A stretch of DNA of 64,000 nucleotides from the NCBI GenBank assembly GCA_002368175.1, contig AP018172.1, positions 6,823,001 through 6,887,000 of the forward strand, written 5' to 3'. Under the pieces are notes generated by a model, which saw only the letters and a list, made by a program, of their open reading frames with translations, searched no databases and was not told the origin of the DNA. The DNA is from Calothrix sp. NIES-2098. Its GTDB lineage: Bacteria > Cyanobacteriota > Cyanobacteriia > Cyanobacteriales > Nostocaceae. Positions 1-8,591 of the stretch are shown here, one piece after another. Every line of letters starts with the position of its first letter. The first letter of the stretch is position 1. The position numbers and the translations under genes are program-made.

Positions 1-93
1 GGCTGTGCTTTGATAGCTTAGGCTAAACATAGCACTCTCGTTTGTTGTGTATCCAACAGCTTTATTTAATAAGTATGTAATCAAGATGTAGTA

Positions 94-795
94 ATGGAAG
101 ACCGATATAGCCTACAGACACCTACAAATCCCTGGATGATCTCGGCTCCCTTTTTTCAGGGATTGCCAGAATTGGTTGTGGAACCAGCCCTCACCCATCT
201 TGTCACCCGTACACACCCGGCTAATCAGGTAATTCTACTGGAAAATGACTGGGGTGGTTCGGTATATTTTATTGTCGAAGGATGGGTCAAAATTCGCACC
301 TACAACCTAGAAGGGAAAGAGGTGACGTTGAATATTCTAGGCAAGGGAGAATTGTTTGGTGAAATGGCGGCGCTAGATGAAGTACCGCGCTCTACCGATG
401 TAATTACGCTAACGCCCACAGTGATTGGCAGTATGCCGTCTCAAGATTTTGTCAAGTTACTTCAGACAGAACCAATGGCAGGAATGCGATTGGCACAACT
501 GATGGCGCGACGCTTGCGACAAGTCAATCGCAGACTGCGCCTACGAGAATCTGATAGTCAGTCGCGGGTGGCAGATACTTTGCTATTTTTGGCAGAAGGA
601 CAGGGAAAAAAGGCGCAGACAGGAGGAACAGAAATTCCCAATTTACCGCACCGGGAATTGAGCAGTTTAAGTGGACTGGCACGGGAAACAGTAACACGAG
701 TGTTGACAAGGCTAGAAAAAAAAGGGTTGATTAGACGAGATCAGGATATGATTCATATTCCTGATTTGTCAGCCTTGGAAAGAATGATCGTTTAA
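94..795 (+). CDS. Crp/Fnr-family transcriptional regulator
   Basis: This is a cytoplasmic DNA-binding regulator of 233 residues, the normal family length. Residues ~20-130 look like a cyclic-nucleotide-binding jelly roll, with a cassette-like stretch GELFGEMAALDEVPRST whose Arg-Ser pair is compatible with cyclic-nucleotide binding. A basic dimerisation helix follows at ~140-160, then a C-terminal winged helix-turn-helix with recognition-helix-like SGLARETVTRVLTRLE. There are no N-terminal cysteines of the FNR iron-sulfur type. The next gene begins about 13 bp downstream on the same strand, so the two are probably co-transcribed. An internal ATG (residue 15) is an alternative start. The family call is secure; the ligand is inferred. 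Confidence 0.93.
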   Translation: MEDRYSLQTPTNPWMISAPFFQGLPELVVEPALTHLVTRTHPANQVILLENDWGGSVYFIVEGWVKIRTYNLEGKEVTLNILGKGELFGEMAALDEVPRSTDVITLTPTVIGSMPSQDFVKLLQTEPMAGMRLAQLMARRLRQVNRRLRLRESDSQSRVADTLLFLAEGQGKKAQTGGTEIPNLPHRELSSLSGLARETVTRVLTRLEKKGLIRRDQDMIHIPDLSALERMIV

Positions 796-808
796 AAACT
801 TGTCAAAT

Positions 809-1552
809 ATGAGCATTTTAGATTCTCTGCCAGATGAGCCAGAGCAAGGCCCATCCTCTGAATCTCAAACTAACCACAATCAACGGCTAGACAAATTTGG
901 GAATCAAAGCACGCTGCGACCTCCGCAACTGAAGGTTGATGCACCCCTGAGAATGGTAGAAACGGCATTTTTAGCTAGTACTGCTAGCTTGATTTGGTTT
1001 ATTAATTTTTACTTTCCCTTGGGGCCAGTATTGCGAATATTTTTTCCCGTACCGATCGCTCTAGTTTATCTCCGTTGGGGCAAAAGAGCAGCTTGGATGG
1101 CAGCAGTCACATCTGGATTGCTGCTAGCAGTGTTGATGGGGCCAGTTCGCAGTCTGCTGTTCGTCATGCCTTATGCTTTTATGGGCGTGCTATTAGGATC
1201 GACATGGAATCGTCGTGTCCCCTGGATAGTTTCTATTACCTTGGGTATGTTACTAGGTACTTTGGGAGCGTTTTTCCGGGTATGGTTACTGTCTGTGTTA
1301 TCTGGTGAAGATCTTTGGATTTATGCAATCAACCAGGTAACAGAACTAATGGAGTGGTTGTTCCTAAAGCTGGAATTATTGGTAAATCCTAGCGTGTTTT
1401 GGATTCAAATCGGAGCGATCGCTTTGATTATGTTCAATAATTTTATCTATTTATTTATCGTCCACCTGGCAGCATGGCTGCTGTTGGATCGTCTGGGAAA
1501 TCCCATTCCGCGTCCGCCTCGTTGGGTACAGGTTTTGATGGATTATGAATAA
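809..1552 (+). CDS. DUF2232-type integral membrane protein
   Basis: A 247-residue membrane protein of unknown function. The first ~45 residues are hydrophilic (Glu/Pro/Ser/Gln-rich) and the rest contains about six hydrophobic segments, including one around FLASTASLIWFINFYFPLG and a C-terminal one at FIYLFIVHLAAWLLL. This layout fits the DUF2232 (YybS-like) family found in cyanobacteria and Firmicutes. The frame can open at a TTG three codons earlier (800), but the ATG at 809 is the more likely start. It lies between a Crp regulator and a CobT-like gene, an arrangement that suggests one transcription unit. The substrate, if it is a transporter component, cannot be inferred from the sequence. 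Confidence 0.85.
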   Translation: MSILDSLPDEPEQGPSSESQTNHNQRLDKFGNQSTLRPPQLKVDAPLRMVETAFLASTASLIWFINFYFPLGPVLRIFFPVPIALVYLRWGKRAAWMAAVTSGLLLAVLMGPVRSLLFVMPYAFMGVLLGSTWNRRVPWIVSITLGMLLGTLGAFFRVWLLSVLSGEDLWIYAINQVTELMEWLFLKLELLVNPSVFWIQIGAIALIMFNNFIYLFIVHLAAWLLLDRLGNPIPRPPRWVQVLMDYE

Positions 1553-1587
1553 GTCAAGAGTCAAAAGTCCAGAGTCCAAAGTCAAAT
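1553..1587 (+). repeat. Heptameric tandem repeat (STRR)
   Basis: Five consecutive degenerate heptamers follow the stop codon: GTCAAGA, GTCAAAA, GTCCAGA, GTCCAAA, GTCAAAT. Short tandemly repeated heptamers of this kind are known in heterocystous cyanobacteria. Related tracts occur at 35445-35472 (opposite orientation) and 63075-63103. Confidence 0.85.
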
Positions 1588-1606
1588 AACTATTGACCCT
1601 TGACCC

Positions 1607-2743
1607 ATGATTAATATTTATACTCAAATAGCACAGGGTGAAGCTTGGATTGCTAAGTACCGCGATCGCTTACCTGTGTTTGCCTGTATTTTAGGATTTA
1701 CTGAAACTGGGTTAATTCCGGGGATTTCTGCGGCTGGGCTGACTCCGGAGGATCGGAAGTATACAGCTTGTGCGGATGCTGAATTTTTATACTACGGTGC
1801 AGAACATCAGCCCAAGTATCCTCTTCCACCACTGACTGCGGGGGCTTCACCCGTACTAATTTCTCGTGCGGTAGTGGAGGCGCTGAAAATTCCTGTTTAT
1901 TTATTTAATGCTGGTTTACCCCAACCCCCAGCAGTACCCGCTATTAATTTAGGGGGATTTCCCGCTAAATGTTTAAGCCAAGGTAACGCGATGGAACTAG
2001 CAACAGTACACCACTTGCTAGAACAAGGGCTACTTTGGGGTTCTCAGTTAGCTGCTAATAGCCAACAAGGGTATGTAATTTTCAGCGAGTGTGTAGTTGG
2101 CGGTACTACTACTGCTTTGGCAATTTTAACTGGCTTGGGAATACCAGCTGAGGGGAAAGTTAACAGCAGTCATCCTGTTTGTAACCACGAACAAAAATGG
2201 GAATTGGTACAAGCAGGTTTAGAAAAGACTTTTTCTCGCACCCCTGCTTCTGTAGATCCTCTCCAACTTGTCGCCGCAGTGGGCGATCCAATGCAGGTGG
2301 TAGTAGCGGGAATGGCGATCGCAGCTAGTCGTAGTTGTGGTGTGTTGCTGGCTGGTGGGACGCAAATGTTAGCAGTATATGCACTGATGAATGCGATCGC
2401 TCAAACTTACACTTTAGCTTGGCAACCCGAAGAAGTAGTGGTAGGTACAACTCGCTGGGTAGCCGAAGATCCAACTGGGGCTACGGTAGAATTAGCCCTC
2501 AGCTTAGGTAAAGAAGACATAATTAAGGGCGGGAAAACCCCACCCTTACTAGCAACTGAACTAAGTTTTACTGATTCTCGTTATCCCCAACTCCAAGCTT
2601 ACGAGCAGGGATTTGTGAAAGAAGGCATGGGTGCTGGAGGAGCTGCGATCGCTGCCCATCTGAGTTTAGATTGGCAACAAAACCAACTTTTGGAAGCCAT
2701 TGAAAAACAACTTGAGCGATTGAGCAGATTCAATAACCAATAG
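1607..2743 (+). CDS. cobT: CobT-like nicotinate-nucleotide phosphoribosyltransferase (cyanobacterial type)
   Basis: A 378-residue protein matching the cyanobacterial/archaeal CobT-like family (TIGR00303 type). That family is predicted to transfer phosphoribose from nicotinate mononucleotide to the lower-ligand base of cobalamin-type cofactors. Visible hallmarks are glycine-rich segments GYVIFSECVVGGTTTALAIL, VVVAGMAIAAS and VLLAGGTQMLAVYAL, and the C-terminal EGMGAGGAA. Its length is usual for this family. It follows the DUF2232 gene after a 54-bp spacer carrying the heptamer repeat. No cobalamin riboswitch was recognised upstream. The family call is firm; the exact base used is not known. 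Confidence 0.85.
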   Translation: MINIYTQIAQGEAWIAKYRDRLPVFACILGFTETGLIPGISAAGLTPEDRKYTACADAEFLYYGAEHQPKYPLPPLTAGASPVLISRAVVEALKIPVYLFNAGLPQPPAVPAINLGGFPAKCLSQGNAMELATVHHLLEQGLLWGSQLAANSQQGYVIFSECVVGGTTTALAILTGLGIPAEGKVNSSHPVCNHEQKWELVQAGLEKTFSRTPASVDPLQLVAAVGDPMQVVVAGMAIAASRSCGVLLAGGTQMLAVYALMNAIAQTYTLAWQPEEVVVGTTRWVAEDPTGATVELALSLGKEDIIKGGKTPPLLATELSFTDSRYPQLQAYEQGFVKEGMGAGGAAIAAHLSLDWQQNQLLEAIEKQLERLSRFNNQ

Positions 2744-2794
2744 CGGATGCCAAGATTCAGAAAGTTCAGATAAATTTCTTGGACTAATGTCAAA

Positions 2795-3172
2795 TTAGTG
2801 AATTCTCTCCCGCAGTAATTGTTCTTCTAAGGCTGCAATGCGATTATATGCTGCTGTTAATTGTGCTGTTAGTCGTTGTATTTGAATTTCCGGCGACAGG
2901 CTTTTTTCTCCACCCTGGCGATTTGTATCTGTATAAATGCCATCTGCCAATACATCCTTGTGTTCCAGTTCGGAATTGTAATTTAAATTTGTTTTGAACT
3001 GGTGATAATGCACGGCTTCGCTAGTTTCTGAATAACTATCTCTTGCCTGAGTTCTGGCTAAAGAACACTCTGATAAAGTTTGAGAAACCTTACTGTCAAG
3101 CTCTTCAATGACTTGGCAGAGGGCGTCCAGTTTATAGCTCAGAGTCATGATCTGCTTTTGTAATGGCTCCAT
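2795..3172 (-). CDS. Small coiled-coil hypothetical protein
   Basis: A 125-residue cytoplasmic protein with no recognised domain. It has two heptad-rich amphipathic helices: residues ~1-40 (LQKQIMTLSYKLDALCQVIE) and ~95-125 (IQRLTAQLTAAYNRIAALEE). These are separated by a polar, probably disordered middle rich in Asn, Tyr, Glu and Ser. It is convergent with the CobT-like gene (51-bp gap) and starts at the edge of a long intergenic region. The composition resembles small cyanobacterial conserved hypotheticals, but I do not recognise a specific family. Confidence 0.65.
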   Translation of the reverse strand: MEPLQKQIMTLSYKLDALCQVIEELDSKVSQTLSECSLARTQARDSYSETSEAVHYHQFKTNLNYNSELEHKDVLADGIYTDTNRQGGEKSLSPEIQIQRLTAQLTAAYNRIAALEEQLLRERIH

Positions 3173-4004
3173 TTAATACCCTAATCCGCATATTTTCTCT
3201 ATGTTATTCAATTTACTGTCAGTCTTAAATATACTTATGAATTATTTAATTTTTCCCACACTCTGTATGAATGTGAGATTAAATTCATTACTTATAAATA
3301 TATCTAAATATTTTTCTCAGTAAACCCAAATAGTCTTGTTAAGAAAAATGAAGTTAGCTGCTCTTGTTCAGCGATACTCTCAATTAAAGTGGGTAAACTG
3401 TTCGATTTGATCGGTAATATTGGCTAAATCAGCCTATTTCAAGCCAACTTATTCAATTTGTTAAAGATGAGTTTGTGATTAAAATCACGTTGGACTATTG
3501 CTGCCTGACTCGATTTATTACGTAACTCTGACATTAAGGGAGAAACCGAAGAAATGATTAAGAATTAAGCGATCGAAACAATTAAAAAAAATCTCACTCA
3601 GAAATAATCGTAAATCCAATAGCAGCAGTTAAATCCTAACAAATTAATAATTCAAAATTACAAAATAAAAAATACAATAGATTTCAGCATCTAGGCCACT
3701 ACCCCTATGGCAATTAAAGCAAGGGCAGCTGATAATTACCATCTACCAGAAGTGAGATAAAACTATAATTTGAAAAAGTAGCAACTAGCTTTGGTATATA
3801 TCGAAATCTCATCAGATTTGGGAACAAATTTCCTCCACTTCAAATTCCCTTCTTTTTGCTCCCCATTGCCAATTCTCTGTTCCCCACCTCTACGAGTGAT
3901 TTCTCAAAATCCAATCGGATTGCTATATATCTTGCCTTGATGCCAGAAAACTTGGTATTCCCATGCTTAAGATAGTTATAATCTAAAATTTATATTCAAA
4001 TTCA
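3173..4004. other. Intergenic region, 832 bp, AT-rich
   Basis: No convincing gene is visible. The region separates a minus-strand gene from a plus-strand gene, so it should hold two outward promoters. It contains a CRP-like dyad at 3474-3489 and a pyrimidine-rich stretch near 3830-3895 of a kind often dispersed in cyanobacterial genomes. No tRNA or known riboswitch fold was recognised. Confidence 0.6.
3474..3489. promoter_or_regulatory. CRP-like dyad TGTGA-N6-TCACG
   Basis: The sequence TGTGATTAAAATCACG matches the CRP/SyCRP1 consensus TGTGA-N6-TCACA with one mismatch. It lies ~300 bp from the coiled-coil gene start and ~515 bp from the solute-binding protein gene start, far for a classical activator site. 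Chance occurrence in AT-rich DNA is possible. Confidence 0.3.
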
Positions 4005-5156
4005 ATGGATCGACGTTCATTCTTATTAGCCACAGGTACATTAGCACTTTCACAACTGTTGATTGGCTGTGGGGGAAGTAACCAGGCGCAACTGAAAGTA
4101 CAGCTATTAAAAGGTTCTATACCTGGTCAAGTAGTTAATAAATTTCAGAAAGCCTTAAAGCCACAGGTGCAGTTAAAGTTTGCTCCTACTGAGCAGATAC
4201 AAGATTTATTTAAACAATTGCAAAATTGGCAACAACCACCAAAAACCAGCGATGAGCAAGGATGGCGTCGCTTTATCCCACTTCCCCAAGACCAAAAAAC
4301 ACCAATAGCTGACCTAGTAACGTTAGGAGATTATTGGCTCAAAGCTGCAATAGAGCAAAAACTGATTCAACCATTGAATGAAGCACAGCTTAAACAGTGG
4401 TCAGCTTTAGATAACAAATGGAAGCAACTGGTAACGCGCAACGACCAAGGTAATCCCGATCCTCAAGGAAAAGTTTGGGCTGCACCTTACCGTTGGGGTA
4501 GTACAGCGATCGTTTATAACCGTGAAAAATTCCAAGGATTAGGATGGACGCCCAAAGATTGGAGCGATCTGTGGCGAGATGAACTGCGATCGCGGATTTC
4601 TCTACTCAATCAACCACGAGAAGTCATTGGTCTGGTTTTAAAGAAATTAGGAAAATCCTACAATACAGAAAATCTTGACCAAGTGCCAGAATTGGAAAAA
4701 GAACTCAGCACCTTAAATCAACAAGTAAAGTTCTATAGTTCCACTACCTACCTAGAACCCTTAATTATTGAAGATACTTGGCTGGCGGTTGGCTGGTCTG
4801 ACGATCTATTACCAGTGTTGGCGCGTTATCCTCACCTCAGTGCCGTTATTCCTCAGTCTGGAACAGCAGTATGGGCAGATCTGTGGGTACGTCCTCAAGG
4901 TACAGACAAAGATACTTTAGCAAATCAATGGATTGATTTTTGTTGGCAACCAGCGATCGCTAAACAAATTTCCCTACTGAGCAAAACTAATTCGCCTATT
5001 TCTACAAATATTGTCGCCTCCGATATTCAAGAATCATTCAGGAACTTGTTACTAAGTAATCGTGAAGTTTTTGATAAAAGTGAATTTTTACTTCCTTTAT
5101 CTTCATCAACAACAAAGCAGTATGAGTCTTTGTTTGACAAAATAAAAAAAGCATAA
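4005..5156 (+). CDS. Extracellular solute-binding lipoprotein, polyamine-type
   Basis: A 383-residue secreted lipoprotein. The N-terminus MDRRSFLLATGTLALSQLLIGC combines a twin-arginine-like motif (DRRSFL) with a lipobox (LIGC, Cys22), so export by Tat or Sec and lipid anchoring are likely. The body resembles bacterial periplasmic binding proteins of the spermidine/putrescine (PotD-like) group, with PYRWGSTAIVYNREKF and WTPKDWSDLW, and a late DTWLAVGWSDDLL. No permease or ATPase gene is adjacent, so the partner transporter must be encoded elsewhere or absent. The ligand is an inference from family resemblance only. The insertion sequence lies 24 bp downstream of the stop. Confidence 0.8.
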   Translation: MDRRSFLLATGTLALSQLLIGCGGSNQAQLKVQLLKGSIPGQVVNKFQKALKPQVQLKFAPTEQIQDLFKQLQNWQQPPKTSDEQGWRRFIPLPQDQKTPIADLVTLGDYWLKAAIEQKLIQPLNEAQLKQWSALDNKWKQLVTRNDQGNPDPQGKVWAAPYRWGSTAIVYNREKFQGLGWTPKDWSDLWRDELRSRISLLNQPREVIGLVLKKLGKSYNTENLDQVPELEKELSTLNQQVKFYSSTTYLEPLIIEDTWLAVGWSDDLLPVLARYPHLSAVIPQSGTAVWADLWVRPQGTDKDTLANQWIDFCWQPAIAKQISLLSKTNSPISTNIVASDIQESFRNLLLSNREVFDKSEFLLPLSSSTTKQYESLFDKIKKA

Positions 5157-5163
5157 ATCCTCA

Positions 5164-5180
5164 GTAGGGTGGGCATTGCC
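5164..5180. repeat. Left half of a palindromic repeat split by the IS, including 9-bp target duplication
   Basis: The arm GTAGGGTGGGCA plus the target duplication GGCATTGCC (5172-5180). Joined to 6824-6840 with one duplicate removed, it makes a 25-bp dyad with one arm mismatch, closely related to the intact copy at 31123-31147. Confidence 0.85.
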
Positions 5181-6823
5181 AGCCCTTTCAACGCGAACAA
5201 ATGAACTACTTCATGAATATCTGAAACCCAACCCCAGTAAGGAATGTGAGGTACGACTTCGATGTATCCTCAACATATTCAACTGTTTTGGGCATCAAAA
5301 TGCTATCCGCCATCTTTGAACAATTTGTGCAAGAAAGTCCAATAAGTGTGATGGCACGAGGATTAATGGAGCGAGTATTCGCCCCAGAAATCATGGATAA
5401 ATTATTTGAAACCCATGCAAAAGTCCAATACCAGCAAGACTTATTGTTTTCCAGCCAAGTTGATTTAATGAGTTTGGTAGTGTGTGGAATTCAGAAATCG
5501 GTTCATGCAGCCTACAAAGCAAGAGCTGCGAACTTAATAGTGAGTAGTACTGCACTATATAAAAAGCTCTCTGGCGTGGAACTGGGCGTGAGTCAGGCGT
5601 TAGTTAGACAAACAGCAAGCCAATTGCAGTTGCTCATTCAAAAAATGGCAGGAGAACAGCCAAATCCACTACCGGGATATCAACACAGAATTGTTGATGG
5701 GACTTGTCTAGGTGCCACAGACCATCGACTAGATGCAATTCGGTTATTTGCAGCTAAGGCTCTACCAGGGAAAGCGATAGTTGTGTCAGATCCACTGTCA
5801 AAGCTAGTAATAGATATTTTTCCCTGTGTTGATGCTCATGCCCAAGAGCGTAGTTTATTTGATGATGTACTTTTGAGTGTCAAAGCAAATGAAGTTTGGA
5901 ATGGAGACCGAAATTTTTGTACAGCCAAGTTTCTGTTTAGGATTGCAAACCAACAAGCTTTTTTTGTGGTTCGTCAACATGGGTCGTTAGGTTATCAACA
6001 ACTCTCGCAATTAAAAGCTGTAGGTCACACAGATACAGGCAATCTATTTGAGCAGGAAATCGAAATTAATTACGACGGTAATTTGCTGAAATCTCGCCGG
6101 ATTTTGCTGAAATTGTTCAAACCAACCCGAGACAAGGAATGGGAAATCGCCATTTTGACCAATTTACCCTCTCATGATGCGGATGCTGCAAAAATTGCTG
6201 AATTGTATCGTAATCGCTGGAGCCTGGAGACTCTTTTTCAAACTGTAACTGAGAATTTTCACGGCGAAATTCAAACCTTAGCCTATCCCAAAGCAGCTTT
6301 ATTTTCATTTTCGATGGCATTAACAACATACAACATTCTTGCTACTCTCAAAGCTGCCTTAGGATCTGTACATGGAGTCGGTAAAATTGATGCTAGCTTG
6401 TCAGATTTCTATTTAGTTGATGAAATTACTGGCACTTACCGGGGAATGATGATTGCAATTCCAGCCGTCCATTGGCAAGCATTTGAGACCTTTTCTCTTG
6501 AGCAAATGGTGTTGGTTTTGCAAGATTTAGCAGCCAGAGTCGAACTTAAATGTTTCCTCAAGGCGATTCGAGGGGTAAAGAAAAAGCGAGAACCTTTAAT
6601 AGTTGACAGCAAACATCGTCACGTTTCTACTGCGCGACTTTTAGATACCCATCAGAATACTCAAAACAAAAGCTAATATTTCTGGTTTTGACTTAAATCG
6701 CCTGGAGGATAATTCAATGCACTTTCATGTCTGCTGCAAACGGCTTTATGCTTTAGAAATTAGTCAGGGTAAGGCTTTTATTAATTATCTCTTACTAGTT
6801 CATTTGTTCGCGTTGAAAGGGCT
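5181..6823 (+). mobile_element. Complete IS4-family insertion sequence, 1643 bp
   Basis: Both ends are visible. Perfect 28-bp terminal inverted repeats (5181-5208 and 6796-6823) begin AGCCCTTTCAACGCGAACAA. They are bounded by identical 9-bp direct repeats GGCATTGCC at 5172-5180 and 6824-6832, the target-site duplication. The element carries one transposase gene. A 9-bp duplication lies within the range of IS4-related groups. Intact ends, identical duplications and an open transposase frame suggest recent insertion and possible activity. Only the family assignment is inferred; the boundaries are read directly. Confidence 0.93.
5246..6676 (+). CDS. IS4-family DDE transposase
   Basis: A 476-residue DDE transposase encoded inside the 1643-bp element. 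The likely catalytic triad is Asp151 (IVDGT), Asp221 (NGDRNF) and Glu328. The last lies in YRNRWSLETLF, matching the Y-(2)-R-(3)-E pattern characteristic of IS4-type enzymes. The frame is uninterrupted. The start given is a GTG; the ATG at 5300 (MLSAIFEQF) is a reasonable alternative and would remove 18 atypical residues. The protein should cut and rejoin the 28-bp ends. Confidence 0.92.
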   Translation: MRYDFDVSSTYSTVLGIKMLSAIFEQFVQESPISVMARGLMERVFAPEIMDKLFETHAKVQYQQDLLFSSQVDLMSLVVCGIQKSVHAAYKARAANLIVSSTALYKKLSGVELGVSQALVRQTASQLQLLIQKMAGEQPNPLPGYQHRIVDGTCLGATDHRLDAIRLFAAKALPGKAIVVSDPLSKLVIDIFPCVDAHAQERSLFDDVLLSVKANEVWNGDRNFCTAKFLFRIANQQAFFVVRQHGSLGYQQLSQLKAVGHTDTGNLFEQEIEINYDGNLLKSRRILLKLFKPTRDKEWEIAILTNLPSHDADAAKIAELYRNRWSLETLFQTVTENFHGEIQTLAYPKAALFSFSMALTTYNILATLKAALGSVHGVGKIDASLSDFYLVDEITGTYRGMMIAIPAVHWQAFETFSLEQMVLVLQDLAARVELKCFLKAIRGVKKKREPLIVDSKHRHVSTARLLDTHQNTQNKS

Positions 6824-6840
6824 GGCATTGCCCACCTTAC
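6824..6840. repeat. Right half of the split palindromic repeat, including 9-bp target duplication
   Basis: Contains the second copy of GGCATTGCC (6824-6832) and the outer arm ending CACCTTAC. It complements the left half at 5164-5180. Confidence 0.85.
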
Positions 6841-6868
6841 ATATATTGCTTGATTAAATTTATAATTG

Positions 6869-7405
6869 CTATAAAGAACGACGCCAACCTAACTTATTCT
6901 GAGAAGGCATCTGGATATTACATAAAGCTGGACTCATCTTAAAGTTACAAGTATAAGTTCCTAATAGTTCTTGCTGATAATTAAATACTCGAACGTTATA
7001 ATTATCTCGACGTGCCACAGTACCTAAACGATTGATAAAGTCGTAACGTTCTAGATAGTCTAATAAGCTCCAAATTTGCTGATTGACTACTAAATCTACC
7101 CGCGCAGGCTCTTCCTTAGAAGCTGGATATGCTATCCAGTTATCTAATAGCTTATTTTCGGCACTGTCTTGTGCCCTCCATAATCTAGGAATAGTCAAGC
7201 TTCTTTGATTAATTGTCGTAGCTGTAATTACAGAGCTTTTTGGTTGAGTTAACAAGCTAAGTTCCAAAGGTGCATCAGAAGGCTCTGGTACAAAATTAAC
7301 CTGCGCTAGTGAAATTCGGATTGGTAAAAGAGAAATAGTTGCTAGTCCGATAGTGAATAAGAGTGGTAGTGGTATTTTGCGACAAGACATTTTTTTGCTA
7401 AACAT
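6869..7405 (-). CDS. Secreted hypothetical protein
   Basis: A 178-residue protein with an N-terminal signal sequence: basic start (MFSKKMSCRKIPL), hydrophobic core (PLLFTIGLATISLLPI), probable cleavage near SLAQ (residue ~35). The mature part has a segment VDLVVNQQIWSLLDYLERYDFINRLGT and a pair of cysteines near the C-terminus (YTCNF, ALCNI) that could form a disulfide in the periplasm. I do not recognise the family. Its stop lies 28 bp from the restored right half of the palindromic repeat, so the IS insertion sits downstream and probably did not disrupt it. A second Met at residue 6 is an alternative start. Confidence 0.7.
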   Translation of the reverse strand: MFSKKMSCRKIPLPLLFTIGLATISLLPIRISLAQVNFVPEPSDAPLELSLLTQPKSSVITATTINQRSLTIPRLWRAQDSAENKLLDNWIAYPASKEEPARVDLVVNQQIWSLLDYLERYDFINRLGTVARRDNYNVRVFNYQQELLGTYTCNFKMSPALCNIQMPSQNKLGWRRSL

Positions 7406-7469
7406 ATCATTAGTTTGAATTGTAAATTTATCTACTCTTTACAGCCATTTATGATGTTGCTGGGTTCAG

Positions 7470-7511
7470 AGATCCCCAACTTCTTTGTCGAGTTTAAGAA
7501 GTCGGGGATCT
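7470..7511. repeat. Dispersed hairpin repeat (GATCCCC...GGGGATC type)
   Basis: Arms AGATCCCCAACTTCTT (7470-7485) and AAGAAGTCGGGGATCT (7496-7511) pair with one mismatch around a 10-nt loop. A shorter, degenerate relative is at 36664-36697. Hairpins of this sequence type are common as dispersed repeats in cyanobacterial intergenic DNA. It lies upstream of the 6869-7405 gene. Confidence 0.75.
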
Positions 7512-7656
7512 GAGTGCCTTACTTTTATTAGCTAAAGCTTAAGCGTGCATTGACATATATCTATGTTTCAATCTATGGAAAACGGCTGTAAGTAATGAGA
7601 CATAATTTCCAGTAAATATGTTCTGATCGTGCCAGATTTTAGCGTGCAAAACTTAT

Positions 7657-8436
7657 CTAAATTTTGATAGCTAAGATGCGAATTCGTCGGTAGTCTGCTA
7701 TCCAAGTTCCATCTTGATGCAGAGTTGGCTTCAGAGCCTCTTCTACTTTGCGAATAACTTGTATTTTTTGCTCATCAGACATTCCTACTAGAAAAGCGCT
7801 AGCAAACATCTCAATCCAGTTGGCTAGACCTACTTCTTTATCTGTTAGAGGAGTTGGACGAGAAAACAAGGTAGCATAGATAACATCAAAACCCTGCTTT
7901 TCCAGTAGACTGGCATACTCACCAATACTAGGAAAGTACCAAGGATTGAGTGTTTGTGGTTGGGAAATACCAATAGATGCGATCGCACTTTCCAAAGCTG
8001 TTGCGATCGCTTGGATATTCCCCTTACCACCAAATTCTGCCACAAACCGCCCGCTAGGTTTGAGTGCTTGATGAATAGATGCGATCGCATTTTCTGCTTC
8101 TTTCACCCAATGTAATACAGCGTTGGAAAATACCGCATCTAATGGCTGTGCTACTTGAAAGTTCTTAGCATCAGCAACATCAAACCGAATATGGGGATAG
8201 TTTTGTCTCGCCTTCTCAATCATCGTCGTGGCGCTATCAATTCCCATCACTTCCGCGCCAGTTTGGGCAATTTTATCTGTGAGTTGTCCCGTTCCACAAC
8301 CGAGATCTAAAATTAACTCCCCTGGTTTGGGATTGAGTAATTGCAATAAATCCTCCCCATATTGCCACACGAAGGCGTGTTTATCCTCATACAAACTTGT
8401 GTCCCAATTATGCTTGGGCATCGAAATGCTATTCAT
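7657..8436 (-). CDS. Class I SAM-dependent methyltransferase
   Basis: A 259-residue Rossmann-fold methyltransferase of the trans-aconitate/ubiquinone-type small-molecule group. Motif I is LDLGCGTGQLTDK (~44-56), followed by the acidic end of strand 2 (VMGIDSATTMIEKAR), DVADAKNF, and motif VFSNAVLHWV. The C-terminal part (~150-259) is a helical cap that should form the substrate pocket. It is transcribed divergently from the LysR gene, so LysR control is plausible. The substrate cannot be read from sequence; trans-aconitate is one possibility from overall resemblance. Confidence 0.88.
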   Translation of the reverse strand: MNSISMPKHNWDTSLYEDKHAFVWQYGEDLLQLLNPKPGELILDLGCGTGQLTDKIAQTGAEVMGIDSATTMIEKARQNYPHIRFDVADAKNFQVAQPLDAVFSNAVLHWVKEAENAIASIHQALKPSGRFVAEFGGKGNIQAIATALESAIASIGISQPQTLNPWYFPSIGEYASLLEKQGFDVIYATLFSRPTPLTDKEVGLANWIEMFASAFLVGMSDEQKIQVIRKVEEALKPTLHQDGTWIADYRRIRILAIKI

Positions 8437-8556
8437 AGGTAGGGAAATTAAAGAATCTGGGTTTGTCAGTCTTCAACTTTGCGCTTTCAGTTGATGACCT
8501 CTTAATCACCACAGTAAAAGAGATTTTTGATCGTGTCCAATATATTTTTATGCTGT

Positions 8557-8581
8557 AACTAATATGTAAAAGATATTAGTT
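8557..8581. promoter_or_regulatory. Perfect 9-bp inverted repeat, candidate LysR operator
   Basis: AACTAATAT (8557-8565), a 7-bp spacer, then ATATTAGTT (8573-8581), ending 10 bp before the LysR ATG in the divergent intergenic region. LysR regulators classically bind interrupted dyads in such regions, so this is a good candidate autoregulatory or divergent operator. Confidence 0.55.
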
Positions 8582-8591
8582 GCTGTACGCG

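Noticed and set aside
5246..6676. Transposase as a disrupted pseudogene
   Set aside because: The frame is uninterrupted with all three catalytic residues and both ends intact.
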